The notes under the pieces are model-generated. The model was not told the DNA's origin, did no database searches, and saw only the letters and a program-made list of their open reading frames with translations. The translations under genes and the position numbers were made by a program. From Streptomyces huasconensis (GTDB lineage Bacteria; Actinomycetota; Actinomycetes; Streptomycetales; Streptomycetaceae), in contig RBWT01000081.1 in the NCBI GenBank assembly GCA_004010275.1, positions 1 through 34,959 on the forward strand: 34,959 nt of DNA. The letters are read 5' to 3'. Shown piece by piece: positions 25,483 to 32,290 of the stretch. Numbering within the stretch: position 1 is the stretch's first letter; each line of letters begins with the position of its first letter.

Positions 25483-25502
25483 CCTGTGACTCAAGTCACA
25501 GG
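25483..25502. promoter_or_regulatory. Perfect palindrome of CRP type
   Basis: CCTGTGACT-CA-AGTCACAGG is symmetric over nine bases on each side and contains TGTGA-N6-TCACA, the classical CRP/FNR-family consensus. It lies about 150 bases upstream of cdgB and of the flavin reductase start. Confidence 0.7.
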
Positions 25503-25650
25503 TGGGGCACCGCCGTTGGTCCAGACCCTTGGCCTGGTCCACCGCCGTGCGCGGCACCGCGTGCCACCCCTTCTCGGCCCTCGGTCCTAGGACCGGTCTC
25601 GGCCGCGGGGCCGATGTGGCGCGGGGCGCGTCCGGGCTAGCGTCGCCATC

Positions 25651-26244
25651 GTGGCTCACGTACTGAAGACTTCCCCGGCCCCGCCTTCCCCCCGCGACCC
25701 GTCGCCGGGTGGGCATGCTGACGGGGTGAGCAACGACGAGTTCCGCGCGGCGATGTCCCGCCTGGCGGCGGGCGTGGTCCTGGTGACGGCGCGCGAGCCG
25801 GGCCTGGACCCCGACGACCCCGGCGCGCCCGCGGGCGAGGACGTGGGCATGACGGCGACCGCCTTCCTCTCCGTCTCGCTGGACCCGCCCCTGGTCATGG
25901 TGAGCTTGCGCGAGGGCTCCCGGATGGACGACCTGCTCGCCGAGCAGCCGCTGTGGGCGGTCTCGGTGCTCTCCGAGAACCAGCGGCACATCGCGGGCCG
26001 CTTCGCGATGAAGGGCCGCATCAGCGACCGGCTCCTCTTCGAGGACATCCCCTGCGTACGGGGCACGGAGTCCGGCGCCCCGCTGATCGGCGGCGCGCTG
26101 TCGACCCTGGAGTGCCGCACGGAGCAGACGGTGGCGGCGGGCGATCACACCTTGGTGATCGGCCGCGTGCTGACTGCGTCACTGCCGAGCGGGGAGGGGG
26201 GCCCGCTGCTGTACTTCCGGGGCCGGTACCGGCACCTGGGCTGA
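25651..26244 (+). CDS. Flavin reductase family protein
   Basis: A 197-aa flavin reductase-like protein of the FMN-binding split-barrel type (HpaC/ActVB/DUF-flavin reductase). FRAAMSRLAAGVVLVTA, GMTATAFLSVSLDPPLVMVSL and a late cluster (HTLVIGRV...LLYFRGRYRHLG) are the family hallmarks. Such proteins use NAD(P)H to reduce free flavin for partner monooxygenases; no partner gene is adjacent. GTG 25651 stands 7 bases after TAGCGT, so the mRNA may be leaderless; GTG 25726 (VSNDEFRAAM) is an alternative that trims a Pro/Ser-rich, poorly conserved start. It is divergent from cdgB. Confidence 0.88.
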   Translation: MAHVLKTSPAPPSPRDPSPGGHADGVSNDEFRAAMSRLAAGVVLVTAREPGLDPDDPGAPAGEDVGMTATAFLSVSLDPPLVMVSLREGSRMDDLLAEQPLWAVSVLSENQRHIAGRFAMKGRISDRLLFEDIPCVRGTESGAPLIGGALSTLECRTEQTVAAGDHTLVIGRVLTASLPSGEGGPLLYFRGRYRHLG

Positions 26245-26252
26245 GACGTGCC

Positions 26253-26306
26253 CGCCCCAAAGGGGCGCGGGGAACTGCGCGCTCAGCCCCGACAAGCCGC
26301 AGACGG
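26253..26306. repeat. Dispersed GC-rich repeat, copy B
   Basis: CGCCCCAAAGGGGCG hairpin, GGGGAACTGCGCG and CAAGCCGCAGACGG. It begins just after the flavin reductase stop and may act as its terminator. Confidence 0.85.
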
Positions 26307-26329
26307 GGGCGGCCCGACAGCCGGGCGGA

Positions 26330-26385
26330 GCGCCCCGTCAGGGGCGCGGGGAACTGCGCGCTCAGCCCACGAAAAGCCGCAGACG
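26330..26385. repeat. Dispersed GC-rich repeat, copy C
   Basis: GCGCCCCGTCAGGGGCGC, GGGGAACTGCGCGCTCAGCCC and AAAAGCCGCAGACG. The first part is the same as copy A, and the tail the same as copy B, 77 bases away in the same direction. Confidence 0.85.
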
Positions 26386-26408
26386 CAACTGCCGAGAACC
26401 CCGCACAC

Positions 26409-26460
26409 GCGACTGCGGCTCATCCGTGGTTGCTCGCGCCGTTCCCCGCGCCCCTGGCGG
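26409..26460. repeat. Dispersed GC-rich repeat, copy D (inverted)
   Basis: The reverse complement reads CCAGGGGCGCGGGGAACGGC, then ATGAGCCGCAGTCGC, so it is an inverted, diverged member of the same family. It closes the array beside the arfB end and can pair with copy B or C. Confidence 0.8.
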
Positions 26461-26471
26461 AGGCGGCCACC

Positions 26472-26900
26472 TCAACCCCAGCCTTGCCCCGACCTGCCCC
26501 GCTTCGTCTCGCTGCGCTGCTTCTTGTTCCGCAGCCTTCGTTCGTTGATGCCCCGCGGGATCTTGGTCGCGCGCCGCGGCTTCGGCGGCGGGGCGGTGGC
26601 CTCGGCGAGGAGGGCGGCCAGCCGGGTGGCCGCCATCTCCCGGTTCCGCCACTGGGAGCGATGCTCGCTCGCCCGCACGCTGATGACGCCGCCCACGAGC
26701 CGGGAGGCAAGCCGCTCCAGGGCCCGCCGCTTCCACACCTCGGGCAGCGCTTCGGTGTTCGCGAGGTCGAACCGCAGCTCGACCTGGGAGTCACTGGTGT
26801 TGACGTGCTGACCGCCCGGCCCGGACGACCGCGAGAAACGCCACATCAGCTCGGCCTCGGGCAGGGAGACGGAGCCGCGGATGACATGGGGACCGGACAT
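26472..26900 (-). CDS. arfB: ArfB/YaeJ-type peptidyl-tRNA hydrolase (ribosome rescue)
   Basis: A 142-aa stand-alone release-factor-like protein. The catalytic GGQ is in FSRSSGPGGQHVNTSDSQVELRFD, and the short domain ends in a basic, disordered tail (KPRRATKIPRGINERRLRNKKQRSETKRGRS). The tail enters the empty mRNA channel of stalled ribosomes in the characterised family, while GGQ hydrolyses the peptidyl-tRNA. The length matches ArfB (about 140) and excludes full-length RF1/RF2. A GGGGG motif precedes ATG 26900. It converges on the flavin reductase across the repeat array. Confidence 0.93.
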   Translation of the reverse strand: MSGPHVIRGSVSLPEAELMWRFSRSSGPGGQHVNTSDSQVELRFDLANTEALPEVWKRRALERLASRLVGGVISVRASEHRSQWRNREMAATRLAALLAEATAPPPKPRRATKIPRGINERRLRNKKQRSETKRGRSGQGWG

Positions 26901-27035
26901 GCCCCCATGGTCCCCCGTCTGTCGGGCTCACGTCACGCCGTTTTCGGGCGGGGCCGCCCCGCCAGGGAAACGTAAAGAAAGTAAAGCCATGCGGAACCTT
27001 CGGGACCTCGGTCGGCGTTGGTACCAGTGAAGGTA

Positions 27036-27056
27036 GCTTCGTCCCCAGTACGAAGC
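27036..27056. promoter_or_regulatory. Inverted repeat in the terD upstream region
   Basis: GCTTCGT (27036-27042) and ACGAAGC (27050-27056) are perfectly inverted around 7 bases, about 57 bases before terD. It could be an operator or a leader hairpin. The surrounding 212-base gap holds nothing else I recognise. Confidence 0.5.
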
Positions 27057-27112
27057 CCGTTGCGCACTGACTTCACGCGGTGCGTCGTAAACGAGGGAAG
27101 GGACTCCCAACA

Positions 27113-27688
27113 ATGGCAGTAAGCCTGTCCAAGGGTGGCAACGTCTCGCTCACCAAGGAGGCTCCGGGCCTGACCGCCGTCACCGTGGGGCTCGGCTGGG
27201 ACGTCCGCACCACCACCGGCACCGACTTCGACCTGGACGCCTCCGCGATCGCGGTGAACACGCAGGGCAAGGTCTACTCCGACCAGCACTTCGTCTTCTT
27301 CAACAACAAGGCGACGCCGGACCAGACCATCGTCCACACCGGTGACAACGTCACGGGCCAGGGCGAGGGCGACGACGAGCAGATCAACGTCAACCTCGAG
27401 GGCCTGCCGGCCGACATCGAGAAGATCGTCTTCCCGGTCTCGATCTACGACGCCGAGAACCGCTCGCAGAACTTCGGCCAGGTCCGCAACGCGTTCATCC
27501 GCATCATCAACCAGGCGGGTGGCACGGAGATCGCGCGGTACGACCTCTCCGAGGACGCCGCCACCGAGACCGCCATGGTCTTCGGCGAGCTGTACCGCAA
27601 CGGCGCGGAGTGGAAGTTCCGCGCGGTCGGCCAGGGCTACGCCTCGGGCCTGGTAGGCATCGCCCAGGACTTCGGCGTCAACGTCTGA
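27113..27688 (+). CDS. terD: TerD-family tellurium-resistance/calcium-binding protein
   Basis: A 191-aa TerD-domain protein of the canonical length, behind GGGAAGGGA. The start MAVSLSKGGNVSLTKEAPGL is the family signature, and the calcium-site loop is visible in TDFDLDASAIAVN with a second acidic loop at GDNVTGQGEGDDEQINVNL. The C-terminus EWKFRAVGQGYASGLVGIAQDFGVNV is typical. Streptomyces carry many paralogues, tied to stress, calcium homeostasis and differentiation as much as to tellurite. It lies alone, with its own terminator, so no ter operon is implied here. Confidence 0.95.
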   Translation: MAVSLSKGGNVSLTKEAPGLTAVTVGLGWDVRTTTGTDFDLDASAIAVNTQGKVYSDQHFVFFNNKATPDQTIVHTGDNVTGQGEGDDEQINVNLEGLPADIEKIVFPVSIYDAENRSQNFGQVRNAFIRIINQAGGTEIARYDLSEDAATETAMVFGELYRNGAEWKFRAVGQGYASGLVGIAQDFGVNV

Positions 27689-27718
27689 GCCGACCCCGGC
27701 TCCACCTGACGTACGCCT

Positions 27719-27760
27719 CCAGAGGGCCCCGGCAGCAGCATGTGCGCCGGGGCCCTCTGG
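27719..27760 (+). terminator. Perfect 15-bp terminator hairpin after terD
   Basis: CCAGAGGGCCCCGGC pairs with GCCGGGGCCCTCTGG around a 12-base loop, 30 bases after the terD stop. Confidence 0.9.
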
Positions 27761-27806
27761 CGTGCGCGCCCCCCCCGACGCACACCCACCACCACCCGAG
27801 CAGCAG

Positions 27807-27827
27807 CTATTATCGTTTTCGTAATAG
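27807..27827. promoter_or_regulatory. A+T-rich palindrome, probable PadR operator
   Basis: CTATTA and TAATAG flank TCGTTTTCG at 49-69 bases before padR. An A+T-rich symmetric island is striking in this GC-rich context. PadR-family operators are commonly AT-rich inverted repeats over the gene's own promoter; a TATTAT -10 overlaps the left arm. Confidence 0.6.
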
Positions 27828-27875
27828 TCCGAGGACCAGACATGTGACCCGCCCAGGGAACCAGGGAGACCACCC

Positions 27876-28241
27876 GTGCCCGACGCCCACACCCCGTGGA
27901 CCCGCGCCGCCCTGCCCCTGTGCCTGCTCGGGACCCTCGACGGCGAGGAGAAGAGCTACGGCTACGCCTTGTTGACCCGCCTCGCCGACGCGGGTCTGCA
28001 CGGCATCAAGGCCGCCACGCTCTACCCCGCCCTCGCCCGCCTCGAAGAGGAGGGCGCCGTCGAGGTCGAGTGGGGCGCCGGCGAAGGCGGTCCCGGACGG
28101 AAGTACTACCGGATCACCGAGGAGGGGCGGGCGAGACTGCGGCGTGACCAGGCCGCGTGGGGTGACTTCACCCGGACCGTCGCCTCGCTCCTCGGCAAGG
28201 GGGATGACAGTGGGCAAGCCGCCGACGACACGGACGCCTGA
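27876..28241 (+). CDS. PadR-family transcriptional regulator
   Basis: A 121-aa winged-helix repressor from GTG 27876 (GGGAG upstream). The typical pattern is present: ALPLCLLGTLDGEEKSYGYALLTRLADAGLHGIKAATLYPALARLEEEGAVEVEW...GPGRKYYRITEEGRARL, with the recognition helix at AATLYPALARLE. It is a small PadR (s2 type) lacking a long C-terminal dimer helix. The next gene starts inside its last 32 bases and encodes a membrane protein, the standard PadR-plus-membrane-protein pairing. It probably represses this operon through the palindrome at 27807; the ligand is unknown. Confidence 0.93.
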   Translation: MPDAHTPWTRAALPLCLLGTLDGEEKSYGYALLTRLADAGLHGIKAATLYPALARLEEEGAVEVEWGAGEGGPGRKYYRITEEGRARLRRDQAAWGDFTRTVASLLGKGDDSGQAADDTDA

Positions 28242-29268
28242 CCTCGTCTGGACTCGCGAGGAGGACCAGGACTGGGCCGACACCGTCCGCGTACGACTCG
28301 CGCTCGACCACGGCGTGGCCTTCGGCCTCGCCGAGGAGGTGCTCGCCGAGGCTCACCAGCTCGTGCACGAGGCCGGGCGGCCCGCGCCCGAGGTGCTCGG
28401 CACCCCGGAGGCGTACGCGTCCGCGGTCGCCGCCGAGCGCGTCAGCGAGAAGGACCGGGCCAGGGCCGACGCGCACGGCCTGACACCCGGCGAACACGTC
28501 TCCGCCGCCTTCGGGATGCTCGGGTTCATCGGGTTCGTCCTGTGCGCGCTGTGCTGGATCGAGGACGGGCTGTGGGTGACGGGGAGCTGGGCCTCGGTCG
28601 CCGGGTATGCCACGGTCGTGGCCGCCGTCTCGCTGGCCGCCCTCGCCTTCGTCGCCCGCGGCGCCGGACGGATGCGGGGCATGTGGGGCTTCGCCGCCGG
28701 GGCCGTCTGCGCCGTCGCGGGCGGGTCCGCCGTCGCCGCCGCGGCACCCGGGGAACGGCTGTTCGCCGTGCCCGTGCCGGTGCTCATGGCCGGGTGCGCG
28801 GCCTGGACCGTCGGCGCCTTCGTCTTCCCCGACGCCACCCTCGACCGCTGGTTCACGCCGCGCCCGCAGGCCGGCGACGCACAGTGGCTGACGCGGCTCG
28901 AAGGGCTGCTGCGGGGGCGGCACGCCATGCCGGCCGCCGAGGCGCGCGGCCATGTGCGGGAGGCCCGGCAGCATCTCGCCCGGGCGGGCGGCGAACGCGC
29001 CGAGGACGCCTTCGGTGACGTCGAGGTCTACGCCATGCGGCTCGCCGAAGGCCCCCGCAAGCGTCGCCGCCTCGCCCGGAACAAGATGTACCGCGCGGTC
29101 GCCATGGCGGTGCTCTTCGCCGTGATCGCCGTCGACGAGGCGCTCGAAGCGGGCCACTTCTCCGGCTGGGTGGCCATGTACGTGGTCGCGTCGGCCTGCT
29201 GGTGCTGGACGGCGCTCGGCGAGTGGCGCGAGGCACGCGAGCCGACCGGGACGCAACCGCCCCGCTAG
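28210..29268 (+). CDS. Multi-pass membrane protein co-transcribed with padR
   Basis: A 352-aa protein that overlaps padR by 32 bases. GTG 28210 lies 6 bases after AAGGGGG; ATG 28204 is an alternative only two codons longer. A soluble N-terminus (about 95 residues, DWADTVRVRLALDHGVAFGLAEEVLAEAHQLVHEAG) is followed by four hydrophobic segments (around FGMLGFIGFVLCALCWI, VAGYATVVAAVSLAALAFVA, MWGFAAGAVCAVAGGSAV, VPVPVLMAGCAAWTVGAFVF). A cytoplasmic helical part and two further C-terminal helices complete it. This resembles DUF1700/DUF1129-like partners of PadR regulators. Function unknown; possibly an envelope stress or permease-like protein. Confidence 0.82.
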   Translation: MGKPPTTRTPDLVWTREEDQDWADTVRVRLALDHGVAFGLAEEVLAEAHQLVHEAGRPAPEVLGTPEAYASAVAAERVSEKDRARADAHGLTPGEHVSAAFGMLGFIGFVLCALCWIEDGLWVTGSWASVAGYATVVAAVSLAALAFVARGAGRMRGMWGFAAGAVCAVAGGSAVAAAAPGERLFAVPVPVLMAGCAAWTVGAFVFPDATLDRWFTPRPQAGDAQWLTRLEGLLRGRHAMPAAEARGHVREARQHLARAGGERAEDAFGDVEVYAMRLAEGPRKRRRLARNKMYRAVAMAVLFAVIAVDEALEAGHFSGWVAMYVVASACWCWTALGEWREAREPTGTQPPR

Positions 29269-29306
29269 CCGGGCCCCGCCGGAGGGCCCCCGCTAGCCTG
29301 CGCCGC

Positions 29307-29817
29307 ATGATCCTCGAACCGCTCACCGCCGTCGACGGAGCCCTGCCCGGTCATCTGCTCACCGAGGTGACCGCGCTGTACGCGGCGAACCGGGAGTTCT
29401 CCGCGCTCAGCGGGGACTTCCCCGGTCCGGACGGCATCGGCGTCGAGCAGGTCGCCAAGGCCCTCGCGGACGAACTCGCCCGCCCCGGCGCCGAGGTGCT
29501 GCTCGCCCGCTCCGAGGGACGGCCTCGTCGGCGTCGTCATCACCCTCGCCCACCACCCCGACCCCACCGACCCCGACCCGTGGATCGGGCTGCTCATCGT
29601 GGCCGCGGACCTGCACCGCACGGGCGTGGGCCGGGAGGTGGCGCGCCGCGTCGAGGACCGCTTCCGGGCGGCGGGGCGCGGCGCCGTGCGCCTCGCGGTC
29701 CTGGAGAACAACCCGAAGGCACTGCGGTTCTGGACGGCGCTCGGCTACCTCGTCATCGGCCACCGCGAGGACCGCGCCCTGCGCCGGCCGTGCGCGGTGC
29801 TGCGCAAACCGCTGTGA
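29307..29817 (+). pseudogene. GNAT-family acetyltransferase, one-base deletion near 29518
   Basis: A GNAT-fold protein of about 170 aa. The first frame encodes MILEPLTAVDGALPGHLLTEVTALYAANREFSALSGDFPGPDGI...AEVLLARSEG; the conserved second half, LVGVVITLAHHPDPTDPDPWIGLLIVAADLHRTGVGREVARRVEDRFRA...LENNPKALRFWTALGYLVIGH, is in another frame. A G lost in GAGGGACGG (about 29518) joins them. The acetyl-CoA loop (RTGVGRE) and LENNPKALRFWTALGY are intact. TAGCCT lies 7 bases before the ATG, suggesting a leaderless transcript. Substrate unknown; sequence error is likely. Confidence 0.8.
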
Positions 29818-29826
29818 GCCCGCGTC

Positions 29827-31290
29827 TCAGGGGCGGTCCGGCCTGCCGTCCCCGTACAGCCAGTCCCCCCAGATCCGGCTGACCTTCTCGCGCGCCTCGT
29901 CGCCGCCCGCGTGCTCCTCGACGTACTCGGTGAAGTCCCTGGTGTCGGCGTTCTTGTGCCGGTACGTCTTCGCCCAGCCCTGCACGATGTCGTAGAACGC
30001 GTCGTCGCCCACCGCCCGGCGGATCTTGTGGATGACCATCGCGCCGCGCTCGTAGACCGGCGCGTCCGAGATGTGCTCGGCGTCCGTGGGCCGGGCGGGC
30101 GGGAAGGCCCAGATCGCCTCGTTGTCCGCGTCGTCCTCGTAGTAGTCGCCCTCGTACAGCGCGTCGAAGACGTCCTGCGCGCTGTCGCCGCCCTGGTCCT
30201 CCTCGTACAGCCACTCCGCGTACGTGGCGAAGCCTTCGTTGAGCCACATGTCCCGCCAGGACTTGGGCGTGACGGAGTCGCCGAACCACTGGTGGGCGAT
30301 CTCGTGGACGACGAGCGCGGTCTCCGGGGCGCCGGGGTAGACGGGGCGGGTCTGCGTCTCCAGGGCGTACCCGGCGTCCTCCTCGCGGTCGACGATCGCG
30401 CCGGCCGAGGAGAACGGGTACGGCCCGAAGTTGTACTCCGCCCACTCCAGGATGTCCGGGATCTTCGCGAGGACCTTCTTGCTCGCCTTCGCTTGCGAGG
30501 GGTCGACGGCCGTGATGACGGGCAGCCCGTCCTCTGTCGCCGTCGTCTTCATCTCGTACTTCCCGACGGCCACGGTCGCGAGGTAGCTCGCCATCGGCTC
30601 GGCGCTGTGCCAGGCGAAGGTGGTGCGGCCGTTCTTGGTCGACTCGCGCGTCAACTCGCCATTGGAGACGGCCGTCAGACCCTTGGGGACGGTGATCTCT
30701 ATGTCGTACGACGCCTTGTCGCTCGGGTGGTGGTTGCCCGGGAACCACGCCATGGACCCGGTCGGCTGGCCGAGCGCGAGCGCGCCGTCCGCCGTCTTGA
30801 GCCAGCCCTCCTCGGAGCCGTCGGCGTCCGTGATGGTCTCCGGGGCGCCGGAGTAGCGGACGGTCGCCACGAACGTCTCGCCGCGGTCCAGCTCGTCGGC
30901 CGGGCGGACGCGCAGCTCCTGGCCCGCGCGCTGGAACCGGGCCGCCTTGCCCTCGACGGTGATCCCCGAGACGTCGAGCCCCTTGAGGTCGAGGTTGAAG
31001 GAGCTGAGGTTCTTCGCGGCGCGGGCGGTGATCTCGGCGGTGCCGGTGAGGTGGCGCCCGTCGGGGTCGTAGCCGAGGGTCAGGGCGTAGTGCGTGACGT
31101 CGTAGCCGCCGTTGCCCAGTTTCGGGAAGTACGGGTCGCGCACGCCGTCCGCGCCGGGGGTGCCGTCCACGCCCGAGCCGCCGCACCCGCTGACGGCGAC
31201 GAGCAGCGCGAGGGTGCAGGCGACGGTACGGGGCGCGGTGGCGGTACGGGGCACGGTGGCGGCTCGGACGGCCGGAGATCGCAGGTCCAC
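29827..31290 (-). CDS. M1-family metallopeptidase, secreted lipoprotein
   Basis: A 487-aa zinc aminopeptidase-like lipoprotein. GTG 31290 gives a signal peptide VDLRSPAVRAATVPRTATAPRTVACTLALLVAVSGC with lipobox VSGC. The gluzincin motif HEIAHQWFG, followed by NEGFATYAEWLYEE, gives the two His and the Glu zinc ligands. GSMAWFPGNHHPSDKASYDIEI is the M1 N-terminal domain signature. It lacks the long C-terminal domain of PepN, as do many actinobacterial secreted M1 enzymes. TAAGAT ends 7 bases before the GTG, so the mRNA is probably leaderless. It presumably trims extracellular peptides. Confidence 0.92.
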   Translation of the reverse strand: MDLRSPAVRAATVPRTATAPRTVACTLALLVAVSGCGGSGVDGTPGADGVRDPYFPKLGNGGYDVTHYALTLGYDPDGRHLTGTAEITARAAKNLSSFNLDLKGLDVSGITVEGKAARFQRAGQELRVRPADELDRGETFVATVRYSGAPETITDADGSEEGWLKTADGALALGQPTGSMAWFPGNHHPSDKASYDIEITVPKGLTAVSNGELTRESTKNGRTTFAWHSAEPMASYLATVAVGKYEMKTTATEDGLPVITAVDPSQAKASKKVLAKIPDILEWAEYNFGPYPFSSAGAIVDREEDAGYALETQTRPVYPGAPETALVVHEIAHQWFGDSVTPKSWRDMWLNEGFATYAEWLYEEDQGGDSAQDVFDALYEGDYYEDDADNEAIWAFPPARPTDAEHISDAPVYERGAMVIHKIRRAVGDDAFYDIVQGWAKTYRHKNADTRDFTEYVEEHAGGDEAREKVSRIWGDWLYGDGRPDRP

Positions 31291-31410
31291 GCCGATGATC
31301 TTATGCGGCAATTGTTCGGTGTTGGGCGGCCTGGGCCGCCCCTTGGGCAACAGGTCGGTACGGGCCGGGCCGTTGACGTGGTCGACGGCCGGCGGTGTCC
31401 CGTCCGCGGC

Positions 31411-31968
31411 TCAGCGGCCGAGGGCGGTCACGCCCGCGCGCGCGAACTTCTCGTCCAGATCGCCGCTCGGGGCACCCGCGACGCCGATGCCCGCGATCGG
31501 TGCGCCCTTGGCGGTCACCGGGGCGCCGCCCGCGAGGAACAGCGTGCCGGGGATGTCCTTGAGGTTCGGGGCCTGCTCCAGGCGCTTGGCCAGCTCGGAG
31601 GTGGGCGCGTTCCAGGAGACGGCGGTGTAGGCCTTCTTCTCGGCGGACTCGTACGACTGCGGGCCCGCGCCGTCGCCGCGCAGGGTGACGAGGGTGTTGC
31701 CGTTGCGGTCGACGACGGCGACGGTGACGCGCTGGTTCTCCTTCTTCGCGGCGTCCAGGGTGGCCTGCGCGGCCTTCGTGGCGGCGGCGACGGTGAGGTG
31801 GGTGGAGTGGGTGAGGTTCTTGTCGCCCGCGTCGGCGGTGACGGCGGCCCGGGCGGCGGCGTCCGGGGTACCGGCGCTGGCGGAGACGGCACCGAAGGCA
31901 CCGGCGCCGAGGGCCGTGACGAGGACGGCGCCGGTGAGGACGCGGGTACGAAGGGAGAGCTGCTGCAT
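31411..31968 (-). CDS. hbpS: Secreted haem-binding protein HbpS (GlcG/HbpS family)
   Basis: A 185-aa exported protein, ATG 31968 after GAGGAG. A signal peptide (QQLSLRTRVLTGAVLVTALGAGAFGAVSASA) is followed by the HbpS/GlcG domain: HLTVAAATKAAQATLDAAKKENQRVTVAVVDRNGNTLVTLRGDGAGPQSYESAEKKAYTAVSWNAPTSELAKRL...GAPIAGIGVAGAPSGDLDEKFARAGV. In S. reticuli HbpS binds haem and iron outside the cell and modulates the sensor kinase SenS in response to haem and oxidative stress. The divergent senS-senR pair confirms the same trio here. A twin-Arg motif is not evident at the start, unlike the Tat-exported homologue. Confidence 0.92.
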   Translation of the reverse strand: MQQLSLRTRVLTGAVLVTALGAGAFGAVSASAGTPDAAARAAVTADAGDKNLTHSTHLTVAAATKAAQATLDAAKKENQRVTVAVVDRNGNTLVTLRGDGAGPQSYESAEKKAYTAVSWNAPTSELAKRLEQAPNLKDIPGTLFLAGGAPVTAKGAPIAGIGVAGAPSGDLDEKFARAGVTALGR

Positions 31969-32290
31969 CGGGAACTCCTCATGGTGTCCGGGTGGAGGGG
32001 GGAAGGGGCCGGAGGGGCCACAGGGCCGGAGGGCCACGCCTTCCACCGCCTGCCTCAATCCTCGGGCGGGTCCCGGCCCGCGCCCCTCGGCGTACCGGCT
32101 GGGAGCGGCGGGCGACTCGGTGACACGGGGGTCAGCCGATCGGTTGATCCCCGCGTGGCCCCGCCGGGTCACAATGACGATGTTTGCCCAGTTCAGCGCG
32201 CGTACGGGCCGACGAGCCACGGCACGACCAGTCACGGCACGACGAACCACGGCACGACGAGTCACGGCATCACGAGAGGGTGGCCCCGCA
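31969..32290. promoter_or_regulatory. Divergent hbpS / senS intergenic region with tandem repeats
   Basis: This 322-base region holds a 15-base tandem repeat (32211-32270) and GTGAC-N5-GTCAG (32119-32134), an imperfect operator-like symmetry. TTGATC at 32143 is a possible -35 for senS. The reading frame of senS is open from ATG 32171 through the repeats, so the region may be partly coding. Confidence 0.5.
32211..32270 (+). repeat. Four tandem 15-base repeats upstream of senS
   Basis: Four copies of GACGAGYCACGGCAC-type units start at 32211, 32226, 32241 and 32256, with one to three changes each. The unit contains CACGGCACGAC. In the senS frame they would encode (RRxTA)4. They end about 20 bases before the preferred senS start. 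Confidence 0.85.

Larger units (their letters stand above)
25333..25650. promoter_or_regulatory. Divergent cdgB / flavin reductase control region
   Basis: This 318-base region holds no gene. It contains a BldD-like box (25457-25469), a CRP-type palindrome (25483-25502) and a weaker dre-like TGGTCCAGACCC (25517-25528). A TAGCGT at 25638-25643 lies 7 bases before the flavin reductase GTG. The A+T-rich spot CAAAATATGG at 25471-25480 may carry promoter elements for cdgB. Confidence 0.6.

Noticed and set aside
25517..25528. TGGTCCAGACCC as a third DasR site near cdgB
   Set aside because: It matches 10 of 12 dre positions, but such GC-rich near matches also occur inside coding sequence (for example near 13200), and the flanking genes are not amino-sugar genes.
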